Below are positions 24,720-37,748 of a stretch of 64,000 bases of DNA, in pieces (the stretch's first letter is position 1; each line of letters opens with the position of its first letter). The position numbers were made by a program, and so were the translations under genes. The notes beneath the pieces were generated by a model. The model made no database searches and was not told the DNA's origin. It was given only the letters and a program-made list of their open reading frames with translations. The stretch is taken from positions 23,033 through 87,032 of the forward strand of contig CAJNYU010000247.1 in assembly GCA_905331475.1 (NCBI GenBank), given 5' to 3'. This DNA is from Rotaria socialis. Taxonomy: Eukaryota > Rotifera > Eurotatoria > Philodinida > Philodinidae.

Positions 24720-26079
24720 TTAAGATGTTGAACTTGTCATTTGTTGTTCAGTAAAAATCGATGATTGACCAACTGTTAATGGTAGTGTATTCGGTCTTAA
24801 AGGTAAATCATTGTTAAACATAGATGCAGAATTTAATTGTGAATGTGTTATATGTGGATTAAAATGATTTCTATAGTTTGGTGGTCGAATTATAGCTGAT
24901 GAAGTTGCTGGAATAAAACTGTTATTATTATCAATAAATGGCATTGGTAAAACTCTTGATTGTTGTATTTGTTCTTTTTGTTTGATATAAGCAGAAAATT
25001 CACTTGGCAACATTCTAAAGGAATAGTTAAAAATTTAAATAATAATTAAAAATCTCAAAGGTTTACTTTGATTGATTCCGTTTTCCAACATGTTTAGATT
25101 TTAATGAACCAAATTTTGTTTGAGCAAATGTTTGTGGTGAAAAAACAGGTGTCGATATTGTCTTATTTAGAAAAGCAGTACTCGGGCTTGTAGCAACGGT
25201 TGGCGATGATAATGTTGGTACTACAGCTGGTTCAGCGGATGTCCATGACGGTGCATTTGTACTTGTACCAAGAATTGATGATGATGAACCGCTTGACGAA
25301 TTCAAATTTGTATTATTCGAAGATGTTGGTGATAAACTTATGAGACTATTTATAGAATTTGAAAGTACAGATATTGTATCAAAATTATCAGGTATTGGTC
25401 GAAATATTTGCGCATCGGGATTAAACGGACGGATAGGAACATCAGAATCTATTAAATAGGAGAAAAAACAAAATTATTTTCTTATCATGTTGTTATTGTT
25501 TTTTTTTGCGAAAAACGATTACCTTGATTAGATGATGGTCCTTCACGTTCTTCACTATCACTCGATGATTCACTGTTTAGACTATCTTTATTAGTATTTT
25601 TTCGAAGTAAACGTCGTTCATCTTCGTATAAAATTTTAACTGAAACAAAATAATAAATAGAATTTTATTGAGCACACACAAATGTAAATCTACCTGGTCC
25701 TTTTTCACCGATACGATAAGAAACTTCGCCTGGATCTATCCAAATAGTAAGATCATTCGGTAATGTATCAAGTATTTCTTGTAAATCCAAACCAACATCA
25801 TTCGCAGCATTGATAAGAACTTTATCAACTTTCTCTTTACTTATGCGTATCGATCTATATGCTGAACCTTTTGTGGGTCTTTCTGGATACCAGTGTCCTT
25901 GAAATTTGATACGTAAATGTTCGAGCATTTGTTCGCCAAGCATATTTACTCGACTAACAAAATAGATGATATTTAAGAGATGTTTAAAAATAAAACCAAA
26001 AGTTAACTTACCGACGTGGTAATTTATTATAAAGATAAGCAATAAGAAAATTTAGTGCAACGGATACTTCAAATTGCAT
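24720..26079 (-). CDS. TOB: Tob/BTG family antiproliferative protein
   Basis: Five exons on the minus strand: 26079-26012, 25953-25694, 25639-25523, 25448-25067, 25014-24720; 373 residues (human Tob1/2 about 345). The N-terminal BTG domain (about 1-116) is clear: MQFEVSVALNFLIAYLYNKL, then LPRRRVNMLGEQ, the box A motif FQGHWYPERPTKGSAYR, and box B LPNDLTIWIDPGEVSYRIG followed by EKGP. This domain binds the CAF1/CCR4 deadenylase. The rest is low-complexity Ser/Thr/Asn/Pro, as in Tob rather than short BTG1-4, and in that family carries PABP-binding motifs; I cannot place one with certainty. Known role: bridging deadenylase to poly(A)-binding protein, restraining growth. Divergent from the CFAP20-like gene 3 kb away. 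Confidence 0.93.
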
Positions 26080-28326
26080 TGTATACTAAACAAGAAATGT
26101 TTTGTTGTCAATCGGTATTAGTAAAAAATAAAGAAGTAGAAGAAGAGAAAAAAAGGAGAGAACATGAGATTAGTTTTTATTCTGTCTCATATGCCCACAC
26201 CTGTTGTCTTTGTTTTGCGAACAGTACCATCGGTATACCCACAGGCTTCTTTCAACGAACTGACGTCTCGAAAGGGATAAATAATTGATCGAAATTGAAT
26301 TAGAAAGGCTGACGTCGATGGGCTATATTGTGTTGTTCTTTTCCTCTCTTTTCATTTGAATGACTACATTGATGATTAGTAAAGACGATGACGATAAGAG
26401 TTGAGGAAAAAAAAAGAAAAGCTAATAGTACAAGACCGACATAGTCTCAATTAAGGGATATCATCATCAACATTATAAGTTTTTGTTCGTATTCTTTTGT
26501 TACTCATACTGATTTTATCAACATACTACGAAAAGATATGGACAAAATAAAAGATCGATAGCAGCACTATTCGATGTAATAGTGACAGCAGCTGCAGTTA
26601 TTCTTTTAGCCTTGGCAAATATATAAAATGTGTGTGGGCGCGATATTTCTTTCTTTTATTATTTTTTTTTCTAGCTGTGAAAGAAGGAAAAAAACTTGAG
26701 TTGACTTACTTTTCTGTATTTTGTTTTGAATACGAAAAAAAATACGAGTAATGGAAACCTTATTGGCACAAAATCTTAGATGTTATTCTTGAGCTGTTGT
26801 TCGTTGATCATTAGTAGTAGTTGGAGTTACTCTTCTTTTTCCGCTTTTTTTATTAGTCTTATGACGATGAATATATAAATGGACAATACACGTATAAATA
26901 TATAAAATATATGCGAGTAATGTTGGTAAAATAGGAAGAAAAGATCGACATCGAATATATATATATATATCGAAGAGAAACGCAAGGCGCTATTTATTCA
27001 CTACAACTACTTTTCTTCTTGTTTCCTCATGATGTTCTATAGTATTTGCCGTCTTTTCTATATATTTTTTTTTGTCATTTTCACATCCTGTTTTCTCTCT
27101 TTTGTCACACATGCAACAACGATTATGATTATTTTCTTTTTCTTTTTCTCTTTGCATGAACAAAAGAGAAAAAAAAGAAAACAACAATAAAACGTTTTCC
27201 TTCTTTCGCATCGTTTTTCTCTCCTCTGAACATGACATTATATATAGGATAATGTTTCAATGTTCTACTATTTTTATGAATAGAATGTTTTTGAAGATAA
27301 AAAGACGATTGTGTTTTTTCTTCTTCGTTTTTTCTTCTTCCAAACGCCGTATATTAGCATGATGTTTTTGACGAAGAAGAGGAAGAAGCCGAGTCTCTTT
27401 TTCTTCATTCATACCACACATGTTTTTTGAGTTTTCCGTTCCCTACTTACGCCCACATACTTATTCTACGTGCTTTTTTACAAAGCGAACGAAGAAGAGA
27501 AGAAAAAAAGACGTCATCCAACTAAAGCACAACACAACGACGTGCAATTGTCGTTGGCGCGAGTGATTTGTCGATTCTTACATATATATATATATATATT
27601 GCTTCGACGACCAACATTGGGTAAAGACCTCGGCCCATCGCGCGATCTTCCTCACCCTACGTCAATTGAATGAAGGAATCGAACGGAAATAAGAAGGTCG
27701 CAAAAAGGATTAAGAAAAAACTAGAAACGAGGAGAGGCAAGAAAAAGAAAACTAGATATATGAATTCCATCTCGTTCCATATATCGACTGTAACTAAAGA
27801 TTATTTGACACTTCTAAATAAAGCCCGCTAGATCCTATTATCAATTATCAGAGTAAAGATAACAAAGAAATTTCTATCCCGATAGTTTTTTTTATTACTA
27901 TGTTTCTCATTTGTTAATAATGAAGTTGCGTTCGATTAGCGAGAAAAAATAATATTATAAACGAGAACTATATTAAACATCGCACCTATATGCTATTAAT
28001 GGGTTTTTTCCCCTCCGATAGAAAACAACAATCAATAATGAGAAAAAAAAGAGGATGATTGAAAATGAACGAAGCAGAATCTTACAACAGGAAATGCAAT
28101 GTGCAATATTTCATCTATTATTCCAATTAGGAACGAACGACAAGAATACTATTCTAACGAGTCATCATCAATCGAGAATAAAAAATGTACCATTGTCCAT
28201 CAGTTTTTATGTCTATGCCTACTCAACGGACAATGAGCCGAGAGAGCGAGAGAGAGAAAGAACGAGACAATCTTCGAGTAAATTTCGTTGATGCAATTAA
28301 AACCATCGGCTGAAGAAGGACTATAC

Positions 28327-28358
<32 letters not shown>

Positions 28359-28702
28359 ACGACAATAGAATTTGTGCTTGATGGTAAAGAGAAGATCAAT
28401 TATGATGACGATTGAACAAATAAAAAAAATAAAAACTATGGTTAGATAACAACATTGATATATTGTCACATCTTAACGTAGAAAAGAAGAACGACACACA
28501 CACACACACTTACTCAATATGATAACGTTGTTGAATGTCAAATGAGTAAAGCATACATTGTATTAAACAAAATCTGGTTACTAAGTTCGCTTACAGATTG
28601 TTGTTATACACGCGCGTAAAACTTGATTTCTGTCATGCATAAAATAGATTACTGTTGCGGCTTAATCTTGAATAAGAAATAACATGTGTGTACATATATG
28701 TA

Positions 28703-28746
<44 letters not shown>

Positions 28747-29085
28747 AAAGACAAAGACGGAGACAGTAATCATCCATAGACGACAGCATCAAGAACGCAA
28801 TGACAAACAAAATCACCTGAAAAACAGAGCAAAAGTGATAAAAAGACAAAAAAAAAGAAAAGAAAAGAGAAAGAGACATTGATCATCAGGGCTTATTATT
28901 CGTGTCTCGTTTTTATTGTAAATAACAATAATGAGCACAACATATATCGAAATATAATGAACAAGTTTTAGTTGACACAAAACAAGAGAAAAGAAAAAGA
29001 AAACAAGTGTCTACTAGTATATTCATAGAATATCAAATCCAATTATCTAGACAAACGATGAATCATATTGTTCAGCATTCTATAC
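26080..29085. other. Divergent intergenic region with microsatellites
   Basis: About 3 kb between the starts of Tob (-) and the CFAP20-like gene (+). Contains several (TA)n runs (26955-26971, 27581-27599, 28327-28345, about 28706-28740), a (GT)n run near 28346-28358, and A/G- or C/T-rich tracts. No gene supported; it probably holds both promoters. Confidence 0.6.
28706..28740. repeat. (TA)n microsatellite
   Basis: Uninterrupted alternating TA of about 35 nt, the longest in the left half of the window, in the Tob/CFAP20 intergenic region. Confidence 0.9.
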
Positions 29086-30354
29086 ATGTTTCGTCAAACA
29101 TATCAATCAGGTCTTTTATCTATACTCTCAAGTCAAGGATCAAAGCCATTTCAAACTTGGATATGTAAAGCATCAAATGGATATATTAAACGAATTACTG
29201 ATGACGATACGAATTCACTTGTACTTGAACTTATTTCAAATAATGTTAGGTAGAAAACTGTTGTTCTAATTAAGTTTATGTATAGAAATCGTTTTTAGTG
29301 CAACTTATGTGACATGTCCATGTTGTCCATATGACTCACTTGGTATTAAAATGCAATATTTAAATTTATATGTAAAAAATTTACGTCGCTATTTTGTTAT
29401 GGAAATCGAAGTGAATATTAGTTCCTAATTAAATGAAAGATTGTTGTTTTATTTTGCTATTCTTTTAATTTTCAAGGTTTTAGATGGTAAAAATATGCAT
29501 CGACGTTTTAAAATTTCAACATTTGCAAGTAAAACTAAAATTGGCCCATTTGGTACGCATTCACCATTAAATTGGATTGAAGGCTGGAATCGTTTAACAC
29601 TTAATCTTGAATCATTTACGAAAACAGTTTACGGAACAAATTATGTTGAATGTCGACGAATCACAGTAGGAAAAAAAAGAATTTTCAGTTAGACAAACAA
29701 GAATAAGTCTTAAAAAAAACTATAGATTCATGCAAATTGTCGTATTCGGCGTGTATTTTTTGCTGATCGAGTATAAAGATTGGAAATAATAATAATATTT
29801 AATGAATTAAATGAATTGTTTTAGGAATATAAAGAAGAAGAATTACCTTTAGATTATCAAATTCGATGTCATATTGATAAGCTAAAACATTCAGTACCTA
29901 AACAACGAATGCTTCCAGTCAATCGATCAAAAAATGAGCGAAATCAATTAAAAAAACTTCTTGCAACACCATCAAATTTAGTAAAATATTTTAAATTAAA
30001 AACTAACGAGGAATCATTCTCTTTCAATAGGCACACGTACAAAATGATTTAACGGATTCTAATAAGGATGAAGTCAAAAATCAATTTGTCAACATCGAAG
30101 ATATACCAAGTACTGAACAAATAATTAATGTTCCACAAGGTTCAATGGCGTCGGATGTTCAAAAAGTAGAAGACTTGAATGATACGGATGGAAATTCAGA
30201 TATTGAACAAATTCCTCCTAACCAACAAACAATACAGGAAGGCGAAGAAGCGAACATGAATAATCTGAGCAATCTTAATCTTGATTTCGAACAGGTTAGT
30301 TGCATAAAAGCGTCAAAAGAAAACTCGGATTTCATATCACAATTAGGCGTGTGA
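29086..30354 (+). CDS. CFAP20-like: CFAP20-domain protein with acidic C-terminal extension
   Basis: Six exons: 29086-29249, 29299-29410, 29477-29665, 29726-29770, 29825-29980, 30031-30354; phases agree, 329 residues. Residues 1 to about 185 match CFAP20 in order: [69 protein letters not shown], then [11 protein letters not shown]. Human CFAP20 is 193 residues and ends just after this; it is a seam protein of ciliary doublet microtubules. Here about 140 more residues follow, basic first ([11 protein letters not shown]) then acidic and Asn/Gln-rich. Several substitutions (for example CPCCPYDS in place of CPADPKKT) make this divergent, so it may be a paralogue. A good donor (CAG|GTTAGT, 30294-30295) lies inside the last exon, so alternative 3' exons are possible. 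AATAAA at 30702-30707. Confidence 0.88.
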
Positions 30355-31928
30355 CAGCTAGCATTTCAATGATTCGTAAGGGCAAAAAAAACAAATTAAT
30401 ATAGTAATAAGGTCATTTTTTTGCCACTGTAATCGAGTAAACAATTCTGCTTCTTTTTTGCGTGGGCTAAGTTCTTGAATGGTTTCTCTATAATATCCGA
30501 TTGATTGATGAGAGCTCTATTCTGGGATACAAAGAACGATGAATGACTGAAAATGAATAGCACATTTTTGTTTTTGTGAGCATTATAGACATCGTTGACA
30601 TACTCTTTGTGTTTATATCTTTTGATAGTGCACTTTTGTTTTCATCCGCTCTGCATATCTATGTATTGTAATATGTGAATAAGTGTTTCCTATCGTTTGA
30701 AAATAAAATAAAAACCATAATATCTATTCTATGATTAACAGACGAACAAATTTCTTCTTTCGATTCAGTAGAAAAAACTATCGGAATCATTTGAATGGCC
30801 TTTTTTTATATTTAAACTTGCTAGCAAGAAATTTTGTTTTTGTATCTTAAAATAGAAATCGTATGGTAGTATCAGTTTGTCGACATAATTTCCTTTATGA
30901 CATACTAGCTATTTTTACTATTAAAAATTTTGGAAGTACATGCAAACACTGAGAGCATCTTTTTAATATAAATAACATTTCTCTTTGATCAATTATATCA
31001 TGTTTTCAACTATTCAAGTAGAATATTTCAATATTTTCGACTAGACAAGTTTTTTTCTTTAGAGTAAACCGTTTGATATTAAAAATAAAACTGTCAAGAA
31101 ATCTTCACATATGTCCCCTCGAGCTTTCGATGATTGCTTGGCTTATGGGCTCAAGATAATCTTCAAAATCAAAGCCTTGAAAGAATTCACATGTCAATTG
31201 AGATTTGAATAAGCGCTACTTAACAATCCAAACCTTCAAAAAACAAAACTCATATTTAGATTTGAAAATTAACGCATACACAGTATTTGACTAGTCTAAC
31301 TTTCAGAGAAGAAATAAAAAGGTTTCTTCAAACTCCATACGTATATAGGTTTAGATCGAAGTTTACACACATTTTCTGAGTACTTCAATTGTATAGACTA
31401 GTCTCAGTGAACACTAGAACGCTACATTATTAATATTCAATAATAAATCCTTGCTGTCATACACCTAGAAATACGCGAGAAAACAAGACTTGATCTATTT
31501 ATTTTTCTTTTATTAGAAATCTTTCGATGATATAAATGTATCATCGAATGCTTATCGTCAACGATTCTTCGATCTATTTCATCGACAATATCCCAATTGA
31601 TTTTTTCTTTCTTTTGTTCCGTTTTTTGATTGAATATCGAAAAATGAAATAAAAACAAACAAACAATCAAATAATTAATGAAAAACAAGTGAACGTCACG
31701 TTTATGAAAATATACAAGTATATAAGTGAAGTAACAGGAGCAAAAATATTGGAGGAGAAATAGACGTCAAACGAGTTAGAAATTATACAAAACACACGCA
31801 CGCACGCACGCATGCACACACATACATAGATATGTTCTATTAATGGTGTTCTAGCTCGCTTTTAGTGAGTTTAGATACTATTGCAAGTTTAATAAACCTG
31901 AAAAGAAAATTCTTGTTGTTTTGTTTTA
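30355..31928. other. Convergent intergenic region
   Basis: 3' flanks of the CFAP20-like gene and the myosin. Contains a (CACG/CGCA)n stretch at about 31794-31820. No gene seen. Confidence 0.5.
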
Positions 31929-34900
31929 TTAAAGATAAGTTGTAACAGTTACATCCTGACGTTGTGAATGTGGTCTTGATTGTCCTCCTCCGGAAGATGG
32001 CGGAATCTAAAAACAAAACAAAACTTTTGAATAATCATAAACTACAGAGTTTACTTGTTGAGAATTATGATGATTGAAATGATAGATATTTGCTGTTAAC
32101 GATGGTGATATACCATTTCTTGATACCGGTGGTGAAGCAAGATAACCTGCTTGAACAGGTACTGTATGTTGTGGTACATGATGTTTATGAACGTTGACTT
32201 GATTTAAATAGGGTTGTTGAAGTTGTTGTTGACGATGAAGATGATCTGAGCCATTCACCATAGTTGGTTGAACAGCTTTAACAAAACAAAATTCAGATAC
32301 CTTATTAAATTTTAAATTTTCTAATTCTTACTTGAACCCGTTGAAACATAGGGTACATATGTAAAATTTTGTTGTTGTGATCGATTTCCTCCTCCGTTCG
32401 ATGTTAAACTATTAACATTACTACTATTGTTCACTTGTTGAATCCATCGTAAAATAGGATCTTCAACTATAGCTGGAGGAGGTCTAAATGCTGATGAATT
32501 AGGCGGAGGAGGATGATGATGGCTATTATGATTATTATTATATTGAGGATGTCCGTTTGTTTTATTTGGTGGTTGTTGCTGTTGTTGTTGTTGTTGTTGT
32601 TGTTGTGCATAAGCTGGGTGCTTCATAAAATTTGATGATGATGAATGAAGTGATACACGTGAACCAAACATATCCATAGGTGGTTGATTTAAATTTGTTG
32701 TTTCCGATGCACCTATAGAAGATAAATTGAGCATTGATTGATGAAATTGTGGTATTGTTTGTTGATGTTGATGTTGATGTTGACGCATTATTAAGCCGTT
32801 TGCAGATGATGGACCACTCGGATTTGTTATTCCAACATGTACGCCTGGTTTATGTACTGATTCTGTTCGTTTTATGTTTGGCACCGGTGGTGGTTGTTGA
32901 TTTTTATATATCATGCCATTGGAATTCGTTATGCCAAGCGGATGAATTATATTTTGTGTTGCTGCGATTGGATGGTGAAAATTATTTCCATTGATTTGAT
33001 TCGATGATAATTGTATAGAAGATTTCATAAGTTTTGTTTGCTGAGATATATGAGGTTTAAATGCACTGTTACCATTCTGCTGATGAATATTAATATCTGA
33101 TTGCGTGAACACAGTTGAGCGACTCATTTGAGACGGATGAATAACCGATGGTTTTATAAGATTATCTGGAAAGAATAGAAAAATAAATTTTATCTGAGAT
33201 AATGAAAAAACAAATTTACTTGGTTGTTTTGCACCAGATATTTGCTGTTGCTGGTTATTATGATTATTAATTGATGTTCGATTTGGTGAGAGTGATTTAA
33301 TATTATAATTATCATACGATATATTTGATTGTGTTGATGGTTGTTCAGGTTCAGGTTCTTCTTTTAATACAGAATTTTGATCTGATGATGGAACGAAACG
33401 AAAACGTGGTCTTGCTGTTGGTGCTGGCTGAAATTGTTTATTAGTCGATAGCTTATCAATAGACGTTAAATCAATTAAACTAGCACTTGTGCCGTTCGAT
33501 GATAATGATGATGTATGATTTGTTTTATCGAGCAACGCTGAAAGACGTGCTTGAGGTGATAATTTTTTCCATGATGGAATATTACTTAAATCTTCTGTTG
33601 ATGTTGCTGTTGCAGTCGTTTGTACAGATACTAGACGAGGTACTTTAGGTTGTAGGAGTGGTTTTGACGATGAACTTATCTCATTTAGATTGTTTTCTGA
33701 TGTATAACGGCGAACATTATTGGTGGAAGCATTCGTTACACCTGATGTCATTTGTTCAAAACGGCAGCGTATATTTTGAAATTGATGAAAGTGTGATGCA
33801 TGAATATCTACTGGCCGTTGTGGAACTTTTTGAGATGATGTAGAAGATGTTGATGAGCTCGTATTACTTGAAACATTTCCCTATTGTGAAAGATTTTTAG
33901 CAATTAATTATTTTTTGTGAGCTACCAAGGGCAATATAAATTTAAAGAAAAAGAATTCTTGATCCAGAAAGACATTATGTTGTATAGACCCGTTTGATCA
34001 CAATGTTTTCGTTTTAAATTTCCAGATATGCGAGTAAATTCTGTATGTCAAAGATATTCTTTTGAAATTTTATGATTATTCAGACATTTTTATGTTTATC
34101 AATGAGAGTCTTCATCCTATCAAAGGCGAATAATGGAATTTGAATGGACAATGATCTGATTCGCTATTTTTTTTTCTAGTAATAGATTGAAAAAATCTGA
34201 ACAAGCGACGAAGGATTGTTTTTTTTCTGAGTTCACTACTGAGTTTTGACATTCTAAAGTCTAATTGTTCTAGTCCAAGTAACGAATGGCATATCAAGTT
34301 TTTGTTAGGAAGGTAAGAATGACCTAACCATTTGAACTCTATGCTAAAGTATTAAACTACTTCGTTTGCATAATAGAGACAAAGGAACTACGCAATCATT
34401 TATCTTTCGAAAAAGTTATTACAGAACTTTTACTAGAAGCCACATAACTAGAAGATCGTATGGCAATGTTCTACGATGTAGAAATGATAATGTTTACGAC
34501 GGCGCTTGACTTAGTCCACTCATTATTTCGTCTCTGATTAATGAACATCTAAAATATCATGAGTTTTAGAATGTAAAACGTCGCAATTTAATAAATTATA
34601 AACTAACTGAATATATTAATTCATCGAACTTGAAAATTTTATCAACCTTACATATCGACATTTATTCTATGCCTACCGAATTCCATAAATAAGCTAAATA
34701 TTTCTCTAATATTCGAGTTATTCAACATTCTTGCCATGGTTTCCTTCGACGATAAAATATCAAACAAATAAATTAACCGTTCCTCGTTTGAGAAATTAAC
34801 GGCAATATAATCAATCGATCATTGATTTTCTCAATATTTCAGGATTTTAATCTCTCGGATAAGTTTAAAGTATCTTCAATAACTTAACTTACATCAAATT

Positions 34901-37715
34901 CTTGTTTAACGTGTTGAACTGATGTAGTTCCATTAGTATGAGAAATTGGTTTTACTTGAGGAATATTCGTAGATGTAGTTAATGATTTTCGACCTAATTC
35001 AATTGAAGATATAATTTAACTTTCTTCAAAAACAAAAATTAATCATAACTCATTAATTTACTCTTATTTTCAGCATTTGTCTCTTGATCACTAAGGTATG
35101 GATCAATAAGTGAATCGAAGTAGTTCATTGTTTTTTCAATTTGTTCTTCATCGGCATCGTTCGCTTTCGGTTGGACATTTTGTTTTAATTTACGCTTTTT
35201 ATCATATTGACAGTGATTATCCATTTTCGTTTTATATAATTGACCGGTTAATGCAATATCATCACAAAATTTTCGTATAAATACTAATTGTAATTGATGA
35301 ACTTCGCGAAGACGACTATATTTGCGTCGAGCTAGCCAACCACGTAAGACTATATAGGCAAAAACAGCAAAAAAAAAGATACGATTACGAAATCGATATT
35401 CGATTTTTTTTCCTTTTGTTGTAAGTGCTTTTAAAGAAAGAGAAATGTTGATCAATCAAATGAATCCTAAAGCTCAGAGGATGAGGAGGAATTTTAATGT
35501 AATTGAAATAAGAAATTATAAAATTGCTCGACTTAGCTGTTGTTTTCTTTTTCTATTAACGCGTATCAATATACTGTTTGATAATGGATTAATAAGAGAC
35601 GTCCTTTAGGCTTAATGCGAAGCTATGACTATTGATGAAATCTTTTTATACTACCTGACGTTTGTTCAATGTTATCATTTCGTATGTGTAATGTTTCTAC
35701 GAAACGCTTTAATTTCTTCATTCAAATCGTTTTCTTTTTGTTTGAATGAAAAAATAATTGGTAATTTTATCACTAAAGAGTTTAGCAAAAATAATAAGCA
35801 ACTCAATGCGCGTATGTGTTACTGAACGACTGACTAAGAAAGCAAGATTAAGGATCAAATGACGACGACCTTCTCTATGAAAATGAGAACGAACAGCGAA
35901 GAAAACGATATGTTGTTTTCATTTTCACCCTTTGCCTGCAGTCTTATCTATTCTTTTTTTGTTTGGCGTTTAATGAGTTCATGAGTCCATTGTACGAGTA
36001 TGTATAAATTGAACGTGTATACTCTTTCCTATCGATCATAAACGAGATTAGATTCATTGATACCGTTCGTCTGTCTGTCGGTTTTATCAATCATTTTCTC
36101 TCTCATTGGTGCTGTCTATCAATTTAATGGCATCCAAGCATTACCATAAACATATACGTACCTTTCTGGCAAACATTGACTTTTTTCTCGTATTGTACAG
36201 CTAAGTTATGAAGTTGATCAGAGTGCCAATAACGAAATAGTAATTTTGTACGACCAACCTTAAATCAAAAGAACAAACAAAATAAAAGAAAAATCATGTC
36301 AATCTCCATGCACATGATCAAGTGTGTCTTTTCTATTTATGGCAAGAGAACTTTCTTTTAGGACTGCTTGTTTCTCCTTTTCTTTTTACTTTAAATAGAA
36401 CAGAAGAAGAAGAAGAAGGGAGAAAAAAACGTGTTAGACTCACTTTATAATTGTCAATTCCGGCCCGTTTTAAACATTCAATCGCCCGATCACGGCTATA
36501 CGTTAGTGATGATAATGATAACTCTTTTGACCGGTCATCGGTAGTAATCGGTAGTAGGCATAGAACGAGAGCATTGTATCTAATATGAACAAACGGATAG
36601 AAATAAATATAAAAAAAAAAAGAATAAGAAAAGTCATAAATCATATCGACACGAGTAAATGTGAATTATGATGAGGGTAATAAATTGCTCAATCATTGAT
36701 TATGACGTAAAACAAAACAACAAGACAAAATATTTCGTTTCATGTGAGACTTTTCATGATGCGGTGCACATGGAAAATTATTGTGTCTAAAAAACGACGA
36801 TGGTTGCTTTCTACCAAATTGCACATAAACGATACAATTTCACTTTAGGGTTTCTTTTTGCATCTGTGAATTTATATACTCTACTCTTTTTTTTTCTTCA
36901 TCCATCCAAAGAAGGAGAAAAAAATTTCGTGTGTCGAGTATTCACAACTATTTGTTACACATACACACACGAAATAAAAAGAATATTTTATGTATATATG
37001 AAGATCAGTTTCATCGTTTGTCCGTCTCTTGTATCCATTGAATGATAATCAAAAGCGATACAAGCACCTGCTGTATCAACTGTCTGATGTCAAAAAAAAA
37101 GAAGGAAAAAAATTGTAGGTGGAGAAAAGAGTAGACATATATATCTACAATGACATTTACAATATGCATATGTGTTGTCTCTACGGTTCGGTCTTAAATA
37201 TACACGAGTAATATTGTCTCACCTATGTAGAAATTCATCGAATTGAATTCTTAATGGGTATCCTTTCTTTCGGATTTCACACATTTGAAGAACGCCAGAG
37301 TAACGTAATTGACGTGTAACACATGGTACTGTTAATGAAGTTGTTTTATCTCGTAGTTCATTTGGTTTAATACATCGAACAAAATGACATTGACAAAGAG
37401 TCATTTTTTCAATTAATTCTGATAACGAATGCTAAAATAAAGAGATTATGCTTCTTTTTTTTTTGTTGTATGTATTTTGCTTATTGATGCACAACTCAAT
37501 TAATGTTTTCTATTGTTCGATTTCAAAGAGAAAATTTTATCTCGATTAACGAGCTGACATTTTGAATGATGCTTTTGATATTCCGGGCTCTTTTTCTTAC
37601 TTCTCTAAATTAACTCTTGAATAACCATATGAATCGTTTTATTAATAGAATGATTTATTTCTATGCATTTATTCAACCAGTTCTCTCTCTCTCTCTCTAT
37701 GCGTTCTAGACTTGA

Positions 37716-37748
<33 letters not shown>

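Noticed and set aside
32734..32994. Open frame antisense to the myosin tail
   Set aside because: Asp/Val-rich because it mirrors the CAN/His/Gln-rich coding strand; shadow of a real exon.
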